Assembly (NCBI GenBank): GCA_964346395.1 | Contig: CAYFUT010000002.1 | Span: forward strand, 27,326-91,325 | Source: CAYFUT01 sp964346395 | GTDB taxonomy: Bacteria; Bacillota; Halanaerobiia; Halobacteroidales; Halobacteroidaceae | DNA length: 64,000 bases | Direction of reading: 5' to 3' | Shown here: piece after piece, positions 18,011-26,255 of the stretch | How the letters are laid out: each line of letters begins with the position of its first letter | Position numbering within the stretch: position 1 is the stretch's first letter | Program-made: the position numbers and the translations under genes | Notes under the pieces: generated by a model | Told to the model about the DNA's origin: nothing | Seen by the model: only the letters and a program-made list of their open reading frames with translations | Databases searched by the model: none

Positions 18011-19170
18011 AAGATTTAAAATTAGATACGGAAGTGGTGGATAAGACCGGTTTTAATCCTTATTATCCCCGCCTTCAGTCAGCTCTGGGGGATCAGATTA
18101 CTATTGATGAAGGGGAGTTTATAAATCTAGCGGCTAATAATTATTTAGGTTTAGCTGATGATTCCCGGGTTAAAGAACAGGCCGTGGAAGCTGTTAATAC
18201 TTACGGAACTTCGCTGTGCGGTACTCCGATTGCAACCGGGTATATAGAATTATATCAAGAAGTCGAAGCAGAGTTAGCAGACTTTGTAGGCCTGGATGAC
18301 TGTCTTATTTTACCTTCCTGTTATCAAGCTAATAACGGCTTATTTCCTGCTATTTTAGAACCAGAAGATGTAGTATTCGTCGACCATTTCGCTCATTCTT
18401 CCCTCTTAGAAGGCATTAAATCAGCTTCTGGGGAACTCAAACCTTTCTTACATAATAATCTAGACCATTTAGAAAAACTATTAAACCGGCAGGCAACTAC
18501 CGGCCAGAAACTGATAGTTACGGAATCGATTTTTTCCACCGAAGGCAGCATTGCTCCTATGTCAGAGATAATCAAGTTGTGCGAACAATATAATGCAGTT
18601 CCTGTGATTGATGATGCGCATGGTTTAGGAGTGCTGGGCGAAGAGGGGCGGGGGATTTTAGAAGCAGCCGAAGTAGAAGATTTTTCGGGAATTTATACTG
18701 CTTCGCTGGGGAAAGCCCTGGCTAACTCCGGCGGTATAATTTGTGGGGCGCAGGAGACTATTGATTATTTAAGATACCATCTATCGCATTTGATTTATTC
18801 TACTGCTCTTCCTCCCGCTGTATTGGGCGGAATTAAAGCAGTTCTAAAAATAATTAAGCAGGAGTTTGCTGAATTGAGGGATAAGTTGTGGAAGTATAAA
18901 GCTCAGATTAAAGAGGCTCTGGTAGAGGCCGGCTTTGAAGTTATAGATAGTGACGCCCCAATTAATTCAATTAAAGGAGGCAGTGCGGAAGCAACTGTAT
19001 TGATTGCCCAGCAGTTTTATGAACAGGGGATATTAACTACTCCGTTTATCGAACCTTCAGTGCCGCCCAATAAAGGAAAAGTTAGATTAATAGCGGGAGC
19101 TAATTTAAAGCAGTCTACTATTGATCGGGCAGTTGAAATTATAACTGAACTGGATGGAACCAGGGAATGA
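18007..19170 (+). CDS. PLP-dependent alpha-oxoamine synthase (serine palmitoyltransferase / BioF / Kbl superfamily)
   Basis: A 387-residue fold-type I PLP enzyme that condenses an acyl thioester with an amino acid, losing CO2. Landmarks are INLAANNYLGLADD, YGTSLCGTPIATGY (about residues 69-82), the PLP-stacking His in FVDHFAHSSLLEGI, VIDDAHGLGVLG (PLP Asp) and the Schiff-base Lys in TASLGKALANSGG at about 234-246. The amino acid and acyl partner cannot be read directly. Overlap with acp and the following LCB5-type kinase favour a long-chain base synthase over biotin synthesis. It starts with TTG at 18007. A Kbl or BioF role remains possible. Confidence 0.85.
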   Translation: MKDLKLDTEVVDKTGFNPYYPRLQSALGDQITIDEGEFINLAANNYLGLADDSRVKEQAVEAVNTYGTSLCGTPIATGYIELYQEVEAELADFVGLDDCLILPSCYQANNGLFPAILEPEDVVFVDHFAHSSLLEGIKSASGELKPFLHNNLDHLEKLLNRQATTGQKLIVTESIFSTEGSIAPMSEIIKLCEQYNAVPVIDDAHGLGVLGEEGRGILEAAEVEDFSGIYTASLGKALANSGGIICGAQETIDYLRYHLSHLIYSTALPPAVLGGIKAVLKIIKQEFAELRDKLWKYKAQIKEALVEAGFEVIDSDAPINSIKGGSAEATVLIAQQFYEQGILTTPFIEPSVPPNKGKVRLIAGANLKQSTIDRAVEIITELDGTRE

Positions 19171-20132
19171 GCTATTTTTTAATTTTAAATCCCGGTTCCG
19201 GGGGCGGGGAGAGTAAGTCTTATTTTAGCCGGATTTTACAAATATTTAACAGGGCCGGGGTAAATTATAATTATGAGCAGACAGAGGAGTTAGAAGATGC
19301 TTATCAGCTATCGCGACAGGCTAATCGAGCTGGTTATGAGGTAGTAGTGGCCGTCGGCGGCGACGGCACGATCAACCGGGTAATTAATGGGTTTTATGAT
19401 GGGGCGGGGCAGAGATTAAGTTCCGCTAAGTTAGGAGTGATTCATACCGGAACTAGTCCTGATTTCTGTAAGAGTTATGGCCTACCGTTAAAAGTAGAAG
19501 CAGCAGCCCGGTTAATTTTGACTGGTACCAGCAAACGAATACCGATGGGGCAGATTCAATTAAAAGAGGAGTTTGAGCCGCAATTAGTCGGGAAATCAAT
19601 AGCAGCTAGTGAGAGTTCAATTACTAGCTATTTCGGCTGCTGTGCTAATGTCGGTTTAGGTGCCCAGTTGGCCCGGGCTGCTAACAGTGGGATTAGGAAG
19701 TTAGCAGGGGATAAGTTAGGAACTTTGTTGGCTCTGTTGAAAACTCTTTATTCCTATCAACCGGTAGAGTTTACTATTTGTCGGGATAAGCAAGAAGAGA
19801 AACTTGCGAAGTTATATAATTTATCGGTCGGGAAGACTTTTTATATTGCTTCTGGTATTAAGGTAAACCATCAGTTAACTGATGAGGATAAGAGGTTATA
19901 CAATTTAATCATTCAACATGTAAGTTTAACTCGGTTGCCGCAGATATTAAGTACACTTTATAGCGGAAGCGAGATTGAAAATAATGATCTAGTTAAGCTG
20001 GAGTATAGTAAAAGCATAGAAATTTATGGAACTAGCCAGCATCCGGAAGTGGAATGCGACGGTGATCCTGTAGGTTATCTACCCTGTAAGATAGAGCAGG
20101 CTGCGGATAAGTTAGAGTTGATTTGTGAGTAA
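19167..20132 (+). CDS. Diacylglycerol/sphingosine kinase-type lipid kinase (LCB5/DagK catalytic domain)
   Basis: A 321-residue lipid kinase of the DAGKc fold. The nucleotide signature AVGGDGTINRVINGF is at about residues 62-76, with LGVIHTGTSPDFCKSYGLP downstream (the usual PxGTxNDxA is altered to TGTSPDFCK). The N-terminus FLILNPGSGGGES is typical. The ATG overlaps the preceding stop by four bases, so it is coupled to the oxoamine synthase. Families here phosphorylate diacylglycerol, sphingoid bases or ceramide; context suggests an amino-alcohol lipid. The substrate is inferred. Confidence 0.85.
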   Translation: MSYFLILNPGSGGGESKSYFSRILQIFNRAGVNYNYEQTEELEDAYQLSRQANRAGYEVVVAVGGDGTINRVINGFYDGAGQRLSSAKLGVIHTGTSPDFCKSYGLPLKVEAAARLILTGTSKRIPMGQIQLKEEFEPQLVGKSIAASESSITSYFGCCANVGLGAQLARAANSGIRKLAGDKLGTLLALLKTLYSYQPVEFTICRDKQEEKLAKLYNLSVGKTFYIASGIKVNHQLTDEDKRLYNLIIQHVSLTRLPQILSTLYSGSEIENNDLVKLEYSKSIEIYGTSQHPEVECDGDPVGYLPCKIEQAADKLELICE

Positions 20133-20171
20133 TAAGTAATATAGATGCCCAACTTTAGAGTGAAAGTTATT

Positions 20172-20349
20172 AACCTAACCGTGTGGGAGGGTATTTTACC
20201 TTCAATAAAACTTTTTTGTTTATTCCATGCGAGGTAAGCTGAAATAAAAAAGTTCTTTTTTGTCCGATTTCAGCTTACCTCGCATTCCATAACCGCAAAC
20301 AAAAAAACTTTTGAAGTCAGGTGAAAATACCCTCCCACACGGTTAGGTT
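20172..20349. repeat. Palindromic element copy 2 (178 bp, nested co-varying stems)
   Basis: The outer arms 20172-20197 and 20324-20349 are a perfect 26-base inverted repeat, and the apical stem 20227-20245 with 20267-20285 is a perfect 19-bp pairing. Against copy 1, the loops and TTTGTTTATTCCATG / ATTCCATAA segments are conserved while stem bases change in pairs (C-G to G-C and C-G to T-A in the apical stem). It lies between the lipid kinase and a truncated HTH gene, which it appears to have cut. Confidence 0.88.
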
Positions 20350-20490
20350 TTAGATGAAATAAATTGTATTTTAGAGTTGGATTACTATAAAGCTGTTAGG
20401 TTTGAAACTTTAAATTCTATTTGTCAGACGTTGAATTGTCAGCCGGGGGATATTTTGGAATATGTTCCGGAGGAGTCAACGGAAGAATAA
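20350..20490 (+). pseudogene. C-terminal remnant of a Cro/CI (XRE) HTH regulator
   Basis: The frame ends at TAA 20488-20490 and reads YYKAVRFETLNSICQTLNC followed by QPGDILEYVPEE. This is the C-terminal half of small YozG-type XRE repressors. The N-terminal half is missing, and the coding remnant begins immediately after the right arm of palindromic element 2. A start-like segment (ATGCCCAACTTTAGAGTG) survives at 20144, left of the element. Insertion of the element with local deletion is the simplest reading. Confidence 0.65.
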
Positions 20491-20514
20491 ACAGGTTGTA
20501 AGTGAGGTGTGGAT

Positions 20515-21504
20515 ATGAGTAAAGAAGAGCAGTTGATTAAACTAATTAACAGTATTTTACCCCGCTCTAAAGCACAAGTGAACCAACCATTTCAAACTGA
20601 TGCGGAAGTACTGGAGTATAATGATAGTAATTTATTAGTTAATATTGATGACTTTTCTCCCGAAGATAGGTGGCGGGAGTTTGATCCTTATACTTTGGGT
20701 TGGAATATAGCAGTGGGAGCTGTTAGTGATATTTTAGCTAGTGGGGGGCAGCCTCAGTATTACGGCCACAGCTTAGTGGTAGAAGAAAACTGGGATCAGA
20801 AGTATATCACAGAATTCTGCCGAGGCCTAAAAGAAGTATTAACGGAAGTAGGGGCTTCCTTTTTGGGCGGGGATTTCGGTACAGCGGTTGTCTGGCACTG
20901 TACAGCAGTAGTTATAGGTAAAGCAGAGCAGCCGTTATTTAGAACTGGAGCCCAGTCGGGAGATTTGATTTATCTGTCTGGTAAAGCGGGGTTAGGCAAT
21001 CTAGAAGCTTTATTAAGTATGTATTCGGAGAAGAAAAGTTTACAGTTGATTAAAAACAGATTTAAACTTCGCTGGCAGGAGGCTAAATTAATTAAGGAAT
21101 ATGCTACTTCCTGTATCGATACTAGCGATGGAGTAGCTGAGGCGGCAAATACAATTGCTAAGCAGAGTGGAGTAGGATACGCAATTGAACAGATTCCTTA
21201 TATTAAGCGAGGCTTACTAGCCGCTAAATTATTTTCCCTACCGCCGCTGCTTCTGTTCTTAGGGGGAGCTGGGGAGTACGAACTGTTATTTACGATTCCC
21301 TCCGAAAGAGAAAAAGACTTTCTTACCGCAGCGGAGGAAAGGGACTTGTCGTTTCATAAATTAGGGGAGGTAACTGAAAGCAAGCAGCGGCTGGTAAAGA
21401 CTAAACGAAGTCAGGTAGATTTGACTGAGTTTAATATTGCCGCCCGGGATTATGATAATCTTGAAAATTATGTCGATGATCTAATCAACTTTATTAAAGG
21501 GTGA
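20515..21504 (+). CDS. AIR synthase-related protein resembling thiamine-monophosphate kinase (ThiL-like)
   Basis: A 329-residue PurM/ThiL-fold protein. The start is ATG 20515 after GAGGTG; a GTG at 20509 overlaps that ribosome site. ThiL-like landmarks are a DD pair in NLLVNIDDFSP, GWNIAVGAVSDILASGGQPQ (about residues 61-80), FLGGDFGTA and CIDTSDGVAEA, with LGGAGEYELLFTIP replacing the ThiL GGEDYELL. The key Glu-Asp is altered and there is no thiamine gene beside it. It sits between lipid-type genes, so it may have been recruited as an ATP-dependent kinase or amide-forming enzyme. A true ThiL role is possible. Confidence 0.7.
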   Translation: MSKEEQLIKLINSILPRSKAQVNQPFQTDAEVLEYNDSNLLVNIDDFSPEDRWREFDPYTLGWNIAVGAVSDILASGGQPQYYGHSLVVEENWDQKYITEFCRGLKEVLTEVGASFLGGDFGTAVVWHCTAVVIGKAEQPLFRTGAQSGDLIYLSGKAGLGNLEALLSMYSEKKSLQLIKNRFKLRWQEAKLIKEYATSCIDTSDGVAEAANTIAKQSGVGYAIEQIPYIKRGLLAAKLFSLPPLLLFLGGAGEYELLFTIPSEREKDFLTAAEERDLSFHKLGEVTESKQRLVKTKRSQVDLTEFNIAARDYDNLENYVDDLINFIKG

Positions 21505-22764
21505 GTGGAGATGGAAACTAGAGTGGTCATTACGGGAGTTGGCCCGGTTACCAGTTTAGGGGTTGGGAAACAGGAGTTGATGACTAATTTATTTGCGGGC
21601 CAGACTAATATTTGTCAGCTTCCGGAAGGTTATGAACAGAATTATGAGTTCAATTCGAAACATTATGTTCCAGCGCCGGAGATTGCTAGTTTAGAATTTG
21701 GGGGGCAGTGGTTGAGTAGAGTTATGGGGCCGGCTGCTCAAATATCGGCTAGTGGGGCAAAGTTAGCCTTATTAGATGCAGGAGTTACTATTAAAGAAGC
21801 GGGAAAATATTATCGGATAGAAGGTTTAGAAGACTGCGGAGTGATTTTAGGGATTGGTTTTTCCAACTTAGAAGAAGCTTTTACTTCTTATCAAGCACAT
21901 GTTTCTTCCGAGGGAGAAAATACAGGTAAGTACAGCCGGATGATTATTCCCAAAATGATGCCTAATTCTATTTCCAGTTGGCTGTCTATTATTTATAATT
22001 TATCTGAGATAAATTATACAGTTAATGCGGCCTGTGCTTCAGGGACGTATGCTGTAGGAGAAGCTTATCAAAAAATAAAATCAGGAGCATGTAAAGCTGT
22101 GTTAAGTGGGGGCGTTGAATATTTAAAAGATGATTCCGGAGCCGTGATGCGGGGCTTTGATAGTCTGAACACCTTAACTGAAACTGAGACGGGAGTTCCG
22201 ATGGCCTTTGGAGCTGGGAGAAGTGGGTTCTTGTTTAATGCAGGAGCCGGCTGTATATTAGTATTAGAAGATTTGGAGTCAGCTCAGAAACGGGGTAGTA
22301 ATATTCACGCTGAGATTGTAGAGTATGAAGCGAATAGTGATGCCCATAATATTGTTCAAATGGAGAAGTCAGGAACCCAGATAAAGAAGCTGCTGCAGGA
22401 ATTAGTTAAAGATAGAGAAATAGATTATTTGAATGCGCACGGGACAGGTACAGTTTTAAATGACCAAGTGGAAGCTAAGGTGATTAGTGAAGTTTTCGGT
22501 CCGCCCGAGGAGCAGCCGCTTATTAATTCGACCAAAGGAATTATCGGTCACAGTATAGGAGCCAGTGGGGCCCTGGAGGCAGCAGTAACTGCAGTTTCGT
22601 TAAAGGAACAAAAAGTGCACGGCAATTTAGTGCAGGAGCCGCTGGCTGGACTTAATTTGGCTATTGATACAGAAAAAGCTGATATAGAATATGCCCTATC
22701 TACTTCCTATGGTTTCGGCGGCCACAATGCCGGCCTTGTACTAAAAAGGTGGGAGGAAAGATGA
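21505..22764 (+). CDS. Beta-ketoacyl-ACP synthase II-type condensing enzyme
   Basis: A 419-residue thiolase-fold elongation enzyme. The catalytic Cys is in NAACASGTYAVGEAY at about residues 174-188. The two histidines are in LNAHGTGTVLND (about 312-323) and GIIGHSIGASGALEA (about 347-361), and the closing STSYGFGGHNAG is conserved. It condenses malonyl-ACP with acyl-ACP. It is longer and more divergent at the N-terminus than housekeeping FabF, and it is embedded in the ACP/oxoamine-synthase cluster. The start may be GTG 21505 or ATG 21511. Its stop overlaps the start of the reductase gene. Confidence 0.88.
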   Translation: MEMETRVVITGVGPVTSLGVGKQELMTNLFAGQTNICQLPEGYEQNYEFNSKHYVPAPEIASLEFGGQWLSRVMGPAAQISASGAKLALLDAGVTIKEAGKYYRIEGLEDCGVILGIGFSNLEEAFTSYQAHVSSEGENTGKYSRMIIPKMMPNSISSWLSIIYNLSEINYTVNAACASGTYAVGEAYQKIKSGACKAVLSGGVEYLKDDSGAVMRGFDSLNTLTETETGVPMAFGAGRSGFLFNAGAGCILVLEDLESAQKRGSNIHAEIVEYEANSDAHNIVQMEKSGTQIKKLLQELVKDREIDYLNAHGTGTVLNDQVEAKVISEVFGPPEEQPLINSTKGIIGHSIGASGALEAAVTAVSLKEQKVHGNLVQEPLAGLNLAIDTEKADIEYALSTSYGFGGHNAGLVLKRWEER

Positions 22765-23792
22765 CGACAGTATTTATTACCGGGGGAACTGGCTTCATCG
22801 GCAGCCATATAGTAGAAGAATTCTGCCGACAAGGAATAGAGGTGGCTTGCTTAGTTCGGCCGACTAGTAATTTGGATTATTTAGAGGAGTTACCGGTTAA
22901 TTTAGTTGAAGGAGATGTAAGAAATTATTCCAGTATCAGAAAAGCAGTGGCGGGTTGTGATTGGATAATTCATAATGCTGCTTATGCGGCCGATTGGGGC
23001 AGCTATGACCAATTTTATGCTACTAATGTGGAAGGAACCTTAAATCTGCTGCGAGCCGGGGTAGAAAATAATATCAAGAATATAATTTTAACTAGTTCTA
23101 TTTCAGTTTATGGTGAGGAAGACAGTGACCAGATAAAAGATGAAAGTTGTGCTTATAATGCTCATTACGATTATTTTTTAGACAATTTAGTGCCTTGTAA
23201 AATGAACTATTACCGGGATACGAAAGCCCAAGCTGAGAAAGAAGCTATTGACTATGCTCAAAAACAGGAGCTAAATCTTACTGTTTTGCAGCCGGTCTGG
23301 GTGTACGGCGAGCGGGAATTTAATACTGGTTTTTTCGAATATTTACAGACGGTAAAGACAGGAATTCCCGGTCTGCCGGGGTCAAAACAGAATAAGTTCC
23401 ATGTTATTTATGTTAGGGATTTGGCTCGAGCTTATTATTTAACCTTTAAGAAGGAGTTAACCGGAATTAACTCATTTATTATTGGTAATCAAGAAGCTGA
23501 GTTGATGGAGCGGATTTATACTTTGTTTGTGGAACAGGCGGGTTTAAGAAAACCATGTAATTTACCAAAGTGGTTAGTCTATCCTCTAGGATTTAGTTTA
23601 GAACTTATTTATACTATATTAAATAGCAAGCACCCACCTATTTTGACTAGAGGACGGGTGAATATGTTTTATGATAATCTCGAGTTTTCTACTGCTAAGG
23701 CTCAGGAAGTGCTTGGGTTTAAGCAGCAGTATAGTTTAAAAGAGGGAATTAAGAATACAGTGGATTGGTATCAGGAACACGGTTTTCTTTAA
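22761..23792 (+). CDS. NAD(P)-dependent epimerase/dehydratase (extended SDR)
   Basis: A 343-residue extended short-chain dehydrogenase. The start ATG 22761 is preceded by GGGAGGAAAG and overlaps the ketoacyl synthase stop. The nucleotide motif TGGTGFIGSH is at residues 6-15, the catalytic Ser region ILTSSISVYGE at about 110-120, and the YxxxK pair in YYRDTKAQAEKE. It resembles 3-beta-HSD/dihydroflavonol reductase-type and the ceramide-reductase-type SDRs of bacterial sphingolipid loci. A ketone-to-alcohol reduction on the condensation product would fit the cluster. Confidence 0.82.
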   Translation: MTTVFITGGTGFIGSHIVEEFCRQGIEVACLVRPTSNLDYLEELPVNLVEGDVRNYSSIRKAVAGCDWIIHNAAYAADWGSYDQFYATNVEGTLNLLRAGVENNIKNIILTSSISVYGEEDSDQIKDESCAYNAHYDYFLDNLVPCKMNYYRDTKAQAEKEAIDYAQKQELNLTVLQPVWVYGEREFNTGFFEYLQTVKTGIPGLPGSKQNKFHVIYVRDLARAYYLTFKKELTGINSFIIGNQEAELMERIYTLFVEQAGLRKPCNLPKWLVYPLGFSLELIYTILNSKHPPILTRGRVNMFYDNLEFSTAKAQEVLGFKQQYSLKEGIKNTVDWYQEHGFL

Positions 23793-23851
23793 GGTAGCTT
23801 AAAAGGTGTTAGTAAGTTTGAAGTTTTAATAGGTATAATACATTAAGTTTG

Positions 23852-23931
23852 AGGTTGAGTTTGAGATTGAGTAAACCCATATAACCATTGGTTATATGGG
23901 TTGCTCAGCCTTAACCTCAACCTTAAGCTTA
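23852..23931. repeat. Long hairpin in the epimerase to radical-SAM spacer
   Basis: A perfect 13-bp stem (23874-23886 with 23890-23902, ATT loop) is extended by imperfectly paired GAGGTTGAG and CTCAACC arms. It could be a terminator or cruciform. Related TTGAG/CTCAA-rich spacers occur near 34470 and 47500-47580. The spacer holds no gene. Confidence 0.55.
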
Positions 23932-23981
23932 ATATTAATAGCGTGGCACAGCACAATTCTATAACGAAAGGAGAAAGTAGT

Positions 23982-25265
23982 ATGGGACTAAAAAATATAA
24001 CGGGCTGGAGAAGAAAATTGTTTAACCTAAAAGTTAAATTAGCAGTGTTGATTCATTTTCTGCCTGAAATATTGCCTGGAAGGTTAGGACCAAAAAAGTT
24101 TACTGCTTTTTGTAGGCGGCTGCTGTATTTTTTAAGCAAGATTCAGGATAATAAGTTTGCTCAGATAAACGAGGGAGTTAAACTTGATTTGTATGTACCG
24201 GAATTTCCCTCACGGGCTTTTTATACAGCCTGTGAAAAATTTAAAGAATTTGATGATAAATTACCCTGTACAACTGCTTTAATTTCTATTACTTCTGCCT
24301 GTAGATTTGAGTGTGAACACTGTTACCAGCGGTTAGATAAAGGTGCAGATGTTGACCTTGATGTACTGATTGAAATAGTCCAGGAATTGCAGGAGAAGGG
24401 AATTGCCTTTTTCAATATTGAAGGCGGCGATCCTTTTTTACGATATGAGCGGTTACAGAGAGTATGTGCTGCTATTGATGACCGGTCGGAAATCTGGGTC
24501 AATTCTACTGGGGATGGAATGACGAAAGAAAGGTTAAGGGAACTAAAAGAATTGGGAGTTAAGGCGGTCATGTTCTCTGTTCACAGTACCGAACCAGAGG
24601 AATTAAATCAATTTATGGGGCGCAGTGATGCCTGGCAGATAATGGAGCAGGGGATAGAACTCTGTCATCAGGTGGGGATTGCTCCGACGATTAATACTTG
24701 TCTAGGAACAGAAGCTTTTGCTGATGGTAAATTTGAAGCAATTATGGAGTTTGCCAAGGATAGAAATATACCGTTAATTCAGATAATTGTGCCTAAACCA
24801 GCGGGAGCCTGGCTGGAGAATCAGGAGGAACTGTTTAAAACAAATCAGGAGATTAAAGAAAAAATATTTAAATACAATTTAGACCCAGCTTATCAAGATT
24901 ATCCGGCTATTTCGGCGCAGGCAATAGAAGAGGATAGCGATCATTTCGGCTGTACTGCCGGGGGTACGGACAGATTTTACATTAATGCCAAGGGGGATTT
25001 ACAGCCCTGTGAATTTTTAAATATTTCCTTTGGGAATATTAGTGAGGATGATTTTGAGGAAATTTATGATCAGATGAGAAACTGTTTTGATCCGCCGGGC
25101 CAATGCTGGGTTTGTCAAGAGAAAGCAGAGCAGGTTTTAGAATTATACGAGGAGCATGATTTAGACAGGTTACCTTTGCCGCCGGAACTGGCGGAAGAGG
25201 TTTATTGTAATTTAGATACTGGTTCTGAAACTGAATTGTACCAACAGATAGAAAAGATGAAATAA
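23982..25265 (+). CDS. Radical SAM protein with SPASM-like C-terminus
   Basis: A 427-residue enzyme, start ATG 23982 after AAAGGAG; earlier in-frame codons read through the hairpin and are not used. The radical-SAM 4Fe-4S site is CRFECEHC at about residues 110-117, preceded by ALISITSA. A GGDPFLR motif contacts SAM. C-terminal cysteines (FGCTAGG, LQPCEF, CWVCQEK) can bind a second cluster. Related proteins modify peptides or lipids. It is the last gene of the lipid-type set but is separated by a hairpin, so membership is uncertain. Confidence 0.82.
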   Translation: MGLKNITGWRRKLFNLKVKLAVLIHFLPEILPGRLGPKKFTAFCRRLLYFLSKIQDNKFAQINEGVKLDLYVPEFPSRAFYTACEKFKEFDDKLPCTTALISITSACRFECEHCYQRLDKGADVDLDVLIEIVQELQEKGIAFFNIEGGDPFLRYERLQRVCAAIDDRSEIWVNSTGDGMTKERLRELKELGVKAVMFSVHSTEPEELNQFMGRSDAWQIMEQGIELCHQVGIAPTINTCLGTEAFADGKFEAIMEFAKDRNIPLIQIIVPKPAGAWLENQEELFKTNQEIKEKIFKYNLDPAYQDYPAISAQAIEEDSDHFGCTAGGTDRFYINAKGDLQPCEFLNISFGNISEDDFEEIYDQMRNCFDPPGQCWVCQEKAEQVLELYEEHDLDRLPLPPELAEEVYCNLDTGSETELYQQIEKMK

Positions 25266-25289
25266 CATCTAACTAATTGTTCAATTAAT

Positions 25290-25318
25290 TTGTTGAAAAT
25301 CTGTATTAGTAGTATAAT
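25290..25318 (+). promoter_or_regulatory. Sigma-A-type promoter upstream of a small membrane ORF
   Basis: TTGTTG (25290-25295) and a perfect TATAAT (25313-25318) are 17 bases apart, just upstream of the small ORF at 25341. Confidence 0.6.
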
Positions 25319-25340
25319 TCAAATATGAGAGGTAATAAAT

Positions 25341-25470
25341 ATGGAATTTATGGGATATTTGGCCCCCTGTTGCTTTTGTTTTTGCTTTGTCTGCTATTGC
25401 CCAGGTGATTAAATTAAAAGAAGAGGTAGCCGAGTTGAAAGAAGAGATAAATAAATTAAAAAATGAATAG
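25341..25470 (+). pseudogene. Small membrane/coiled-coil protein with a one-base frameshift
   Basis: From ATG 25341 the frame reads MEFMGYLAP and then, past a C5 run at 25372-25376, shifts out of phase. Removing one C gives a continuous 42-codon product: a hydrophobic helix (PVAFVFALSAIAQVIKL) followed by a charged coiled coil (KEEVAELKEEINKLKNE) to TAG 25468-25470. It looks like a real small single-pass membrane protein. The shift may be a homopolymer sequencing error or a genuine mutation. Function unknown. Confidence 0.55.
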
Positions 25471-25514
25471 GAGCTTAAAATGATAGAAAATAGTTAAGTT
25501 GGGGAGGGAGGAAG

Positions 25515-26243
25515 ATGAAGAAACGGAAGTTATTAAAACTTAGTTTTGTTGTTTTTGGATTATTAATAGTGGTTGGTTGCCAGTTGAACGGCTATCAGGC
25601 CAGTCCGCAGGTAGAGGAAATAATTAATGCGCAGCAAGGAGTAAAGGTAAGTAAGGGGGACTACTGGAAAGTGCTTCCCAAAGAAAAGAAAAATACTGGC
25701 TTCATTTTTTACCAGGGGGCTCGGGTAGAAATCCGGGCTTATCTGCCGCTGGCTGTCAAAATAGCTAAAGCTGGTTATCCCGTTTTCCTGCCCCGGATGC
25801 CGCTGGATTTAGCTGTTCTTAAGTCAGAGGCAGCTTCCGAAATAATAGAAGACTACTCAGAGTTGGAATGGACAATCGGCGGCCATTCTCTGGGAGGAGC
25901 AATGGCAGCTCGATTTGCAGCTCAAAATAGCGATCAGGTCTCCGGATTGGTGCTGCTGGCTGCTTATCCGGCTTCTGGTGATGACTTATCAAAGTTAGAT
26001 ATTGAAGTATTATCGATTACGGGGGAAAAGGATGGAATTATTAACAAAAACAAACTGCAGAAGAGAAAGAATTTACTACCAAAAGAGACTGATTGGGTAG
26101 AGATTAAAGGTGGTAATCACTCTCAGTTTGGATATTATGGGCTGCAAGATGGGGATAGCAAAGCAGAAATTTCCCGCAAGAGACAAGTAGCTATTACTGC
26201 TCAGGAGATAATTGAATTTCTTAAATTTAAAATCAGAAAATAG
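25515..26243 (+). CDS. Lipoprotein alpha/beta hydrolase
   Basis: A 242-residue secreted lipoprotein. A basic N-terminus and hydrophobic stretch end in the lipobox VVGC, with the cysteine at about residue 22. The alpha/beta hydrolase triad is visible: nucleophile Ser in GGHSLGGAMAARFA (about 116-129), Asp in SITGEKDGI (about 167-175) and His in GGNHSQFGYYG (about 194-204). It resembles the PF12695-type hydrolases. ATG 25515 follows GGGAGGGAGGAAG. The substrate is not evident. The next gene encodes another exported protein and starts 12 bases downstream. Confidence 0.85.
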   Translation: MKKRKLLKLSFVVFGLLIVVGCQLNGYQASPQVEEIINAQQGVKVSKGDYWKVLPKEKKNTGFIFYQGARVEIRAYLPLAVKIAKAGYPVFLPRMPLDLAVLKSEAASEIIEDYSELEWTIGGHSLGGAMAARFAAQNSDQVSGLVLLAAYPASGDDLSKLDIEVLSITGEKDGIINKNKLQKRKNLLPKETDWVEIKGGNHSQFGYYGLQDGDSKAEISRKRQVAITAQEIIEFLKFKIRK

Positions 26244-26255
26244 GAGGTTGAGAAG

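Noticed and set aside
18007..19170. Threonine catabolism (Kbl) or biotin (BioF) gene
   Set aside because: No tdh or bio synthesis genes adjoin; the overlap with acp and a lipid kinase argues for another product, though the fold is shared.
17380..20349. CRISPR-like repeats
   Set aside because: Only two copies 2.8 kb apart with long internal stems; no spacer array and no cas genes.
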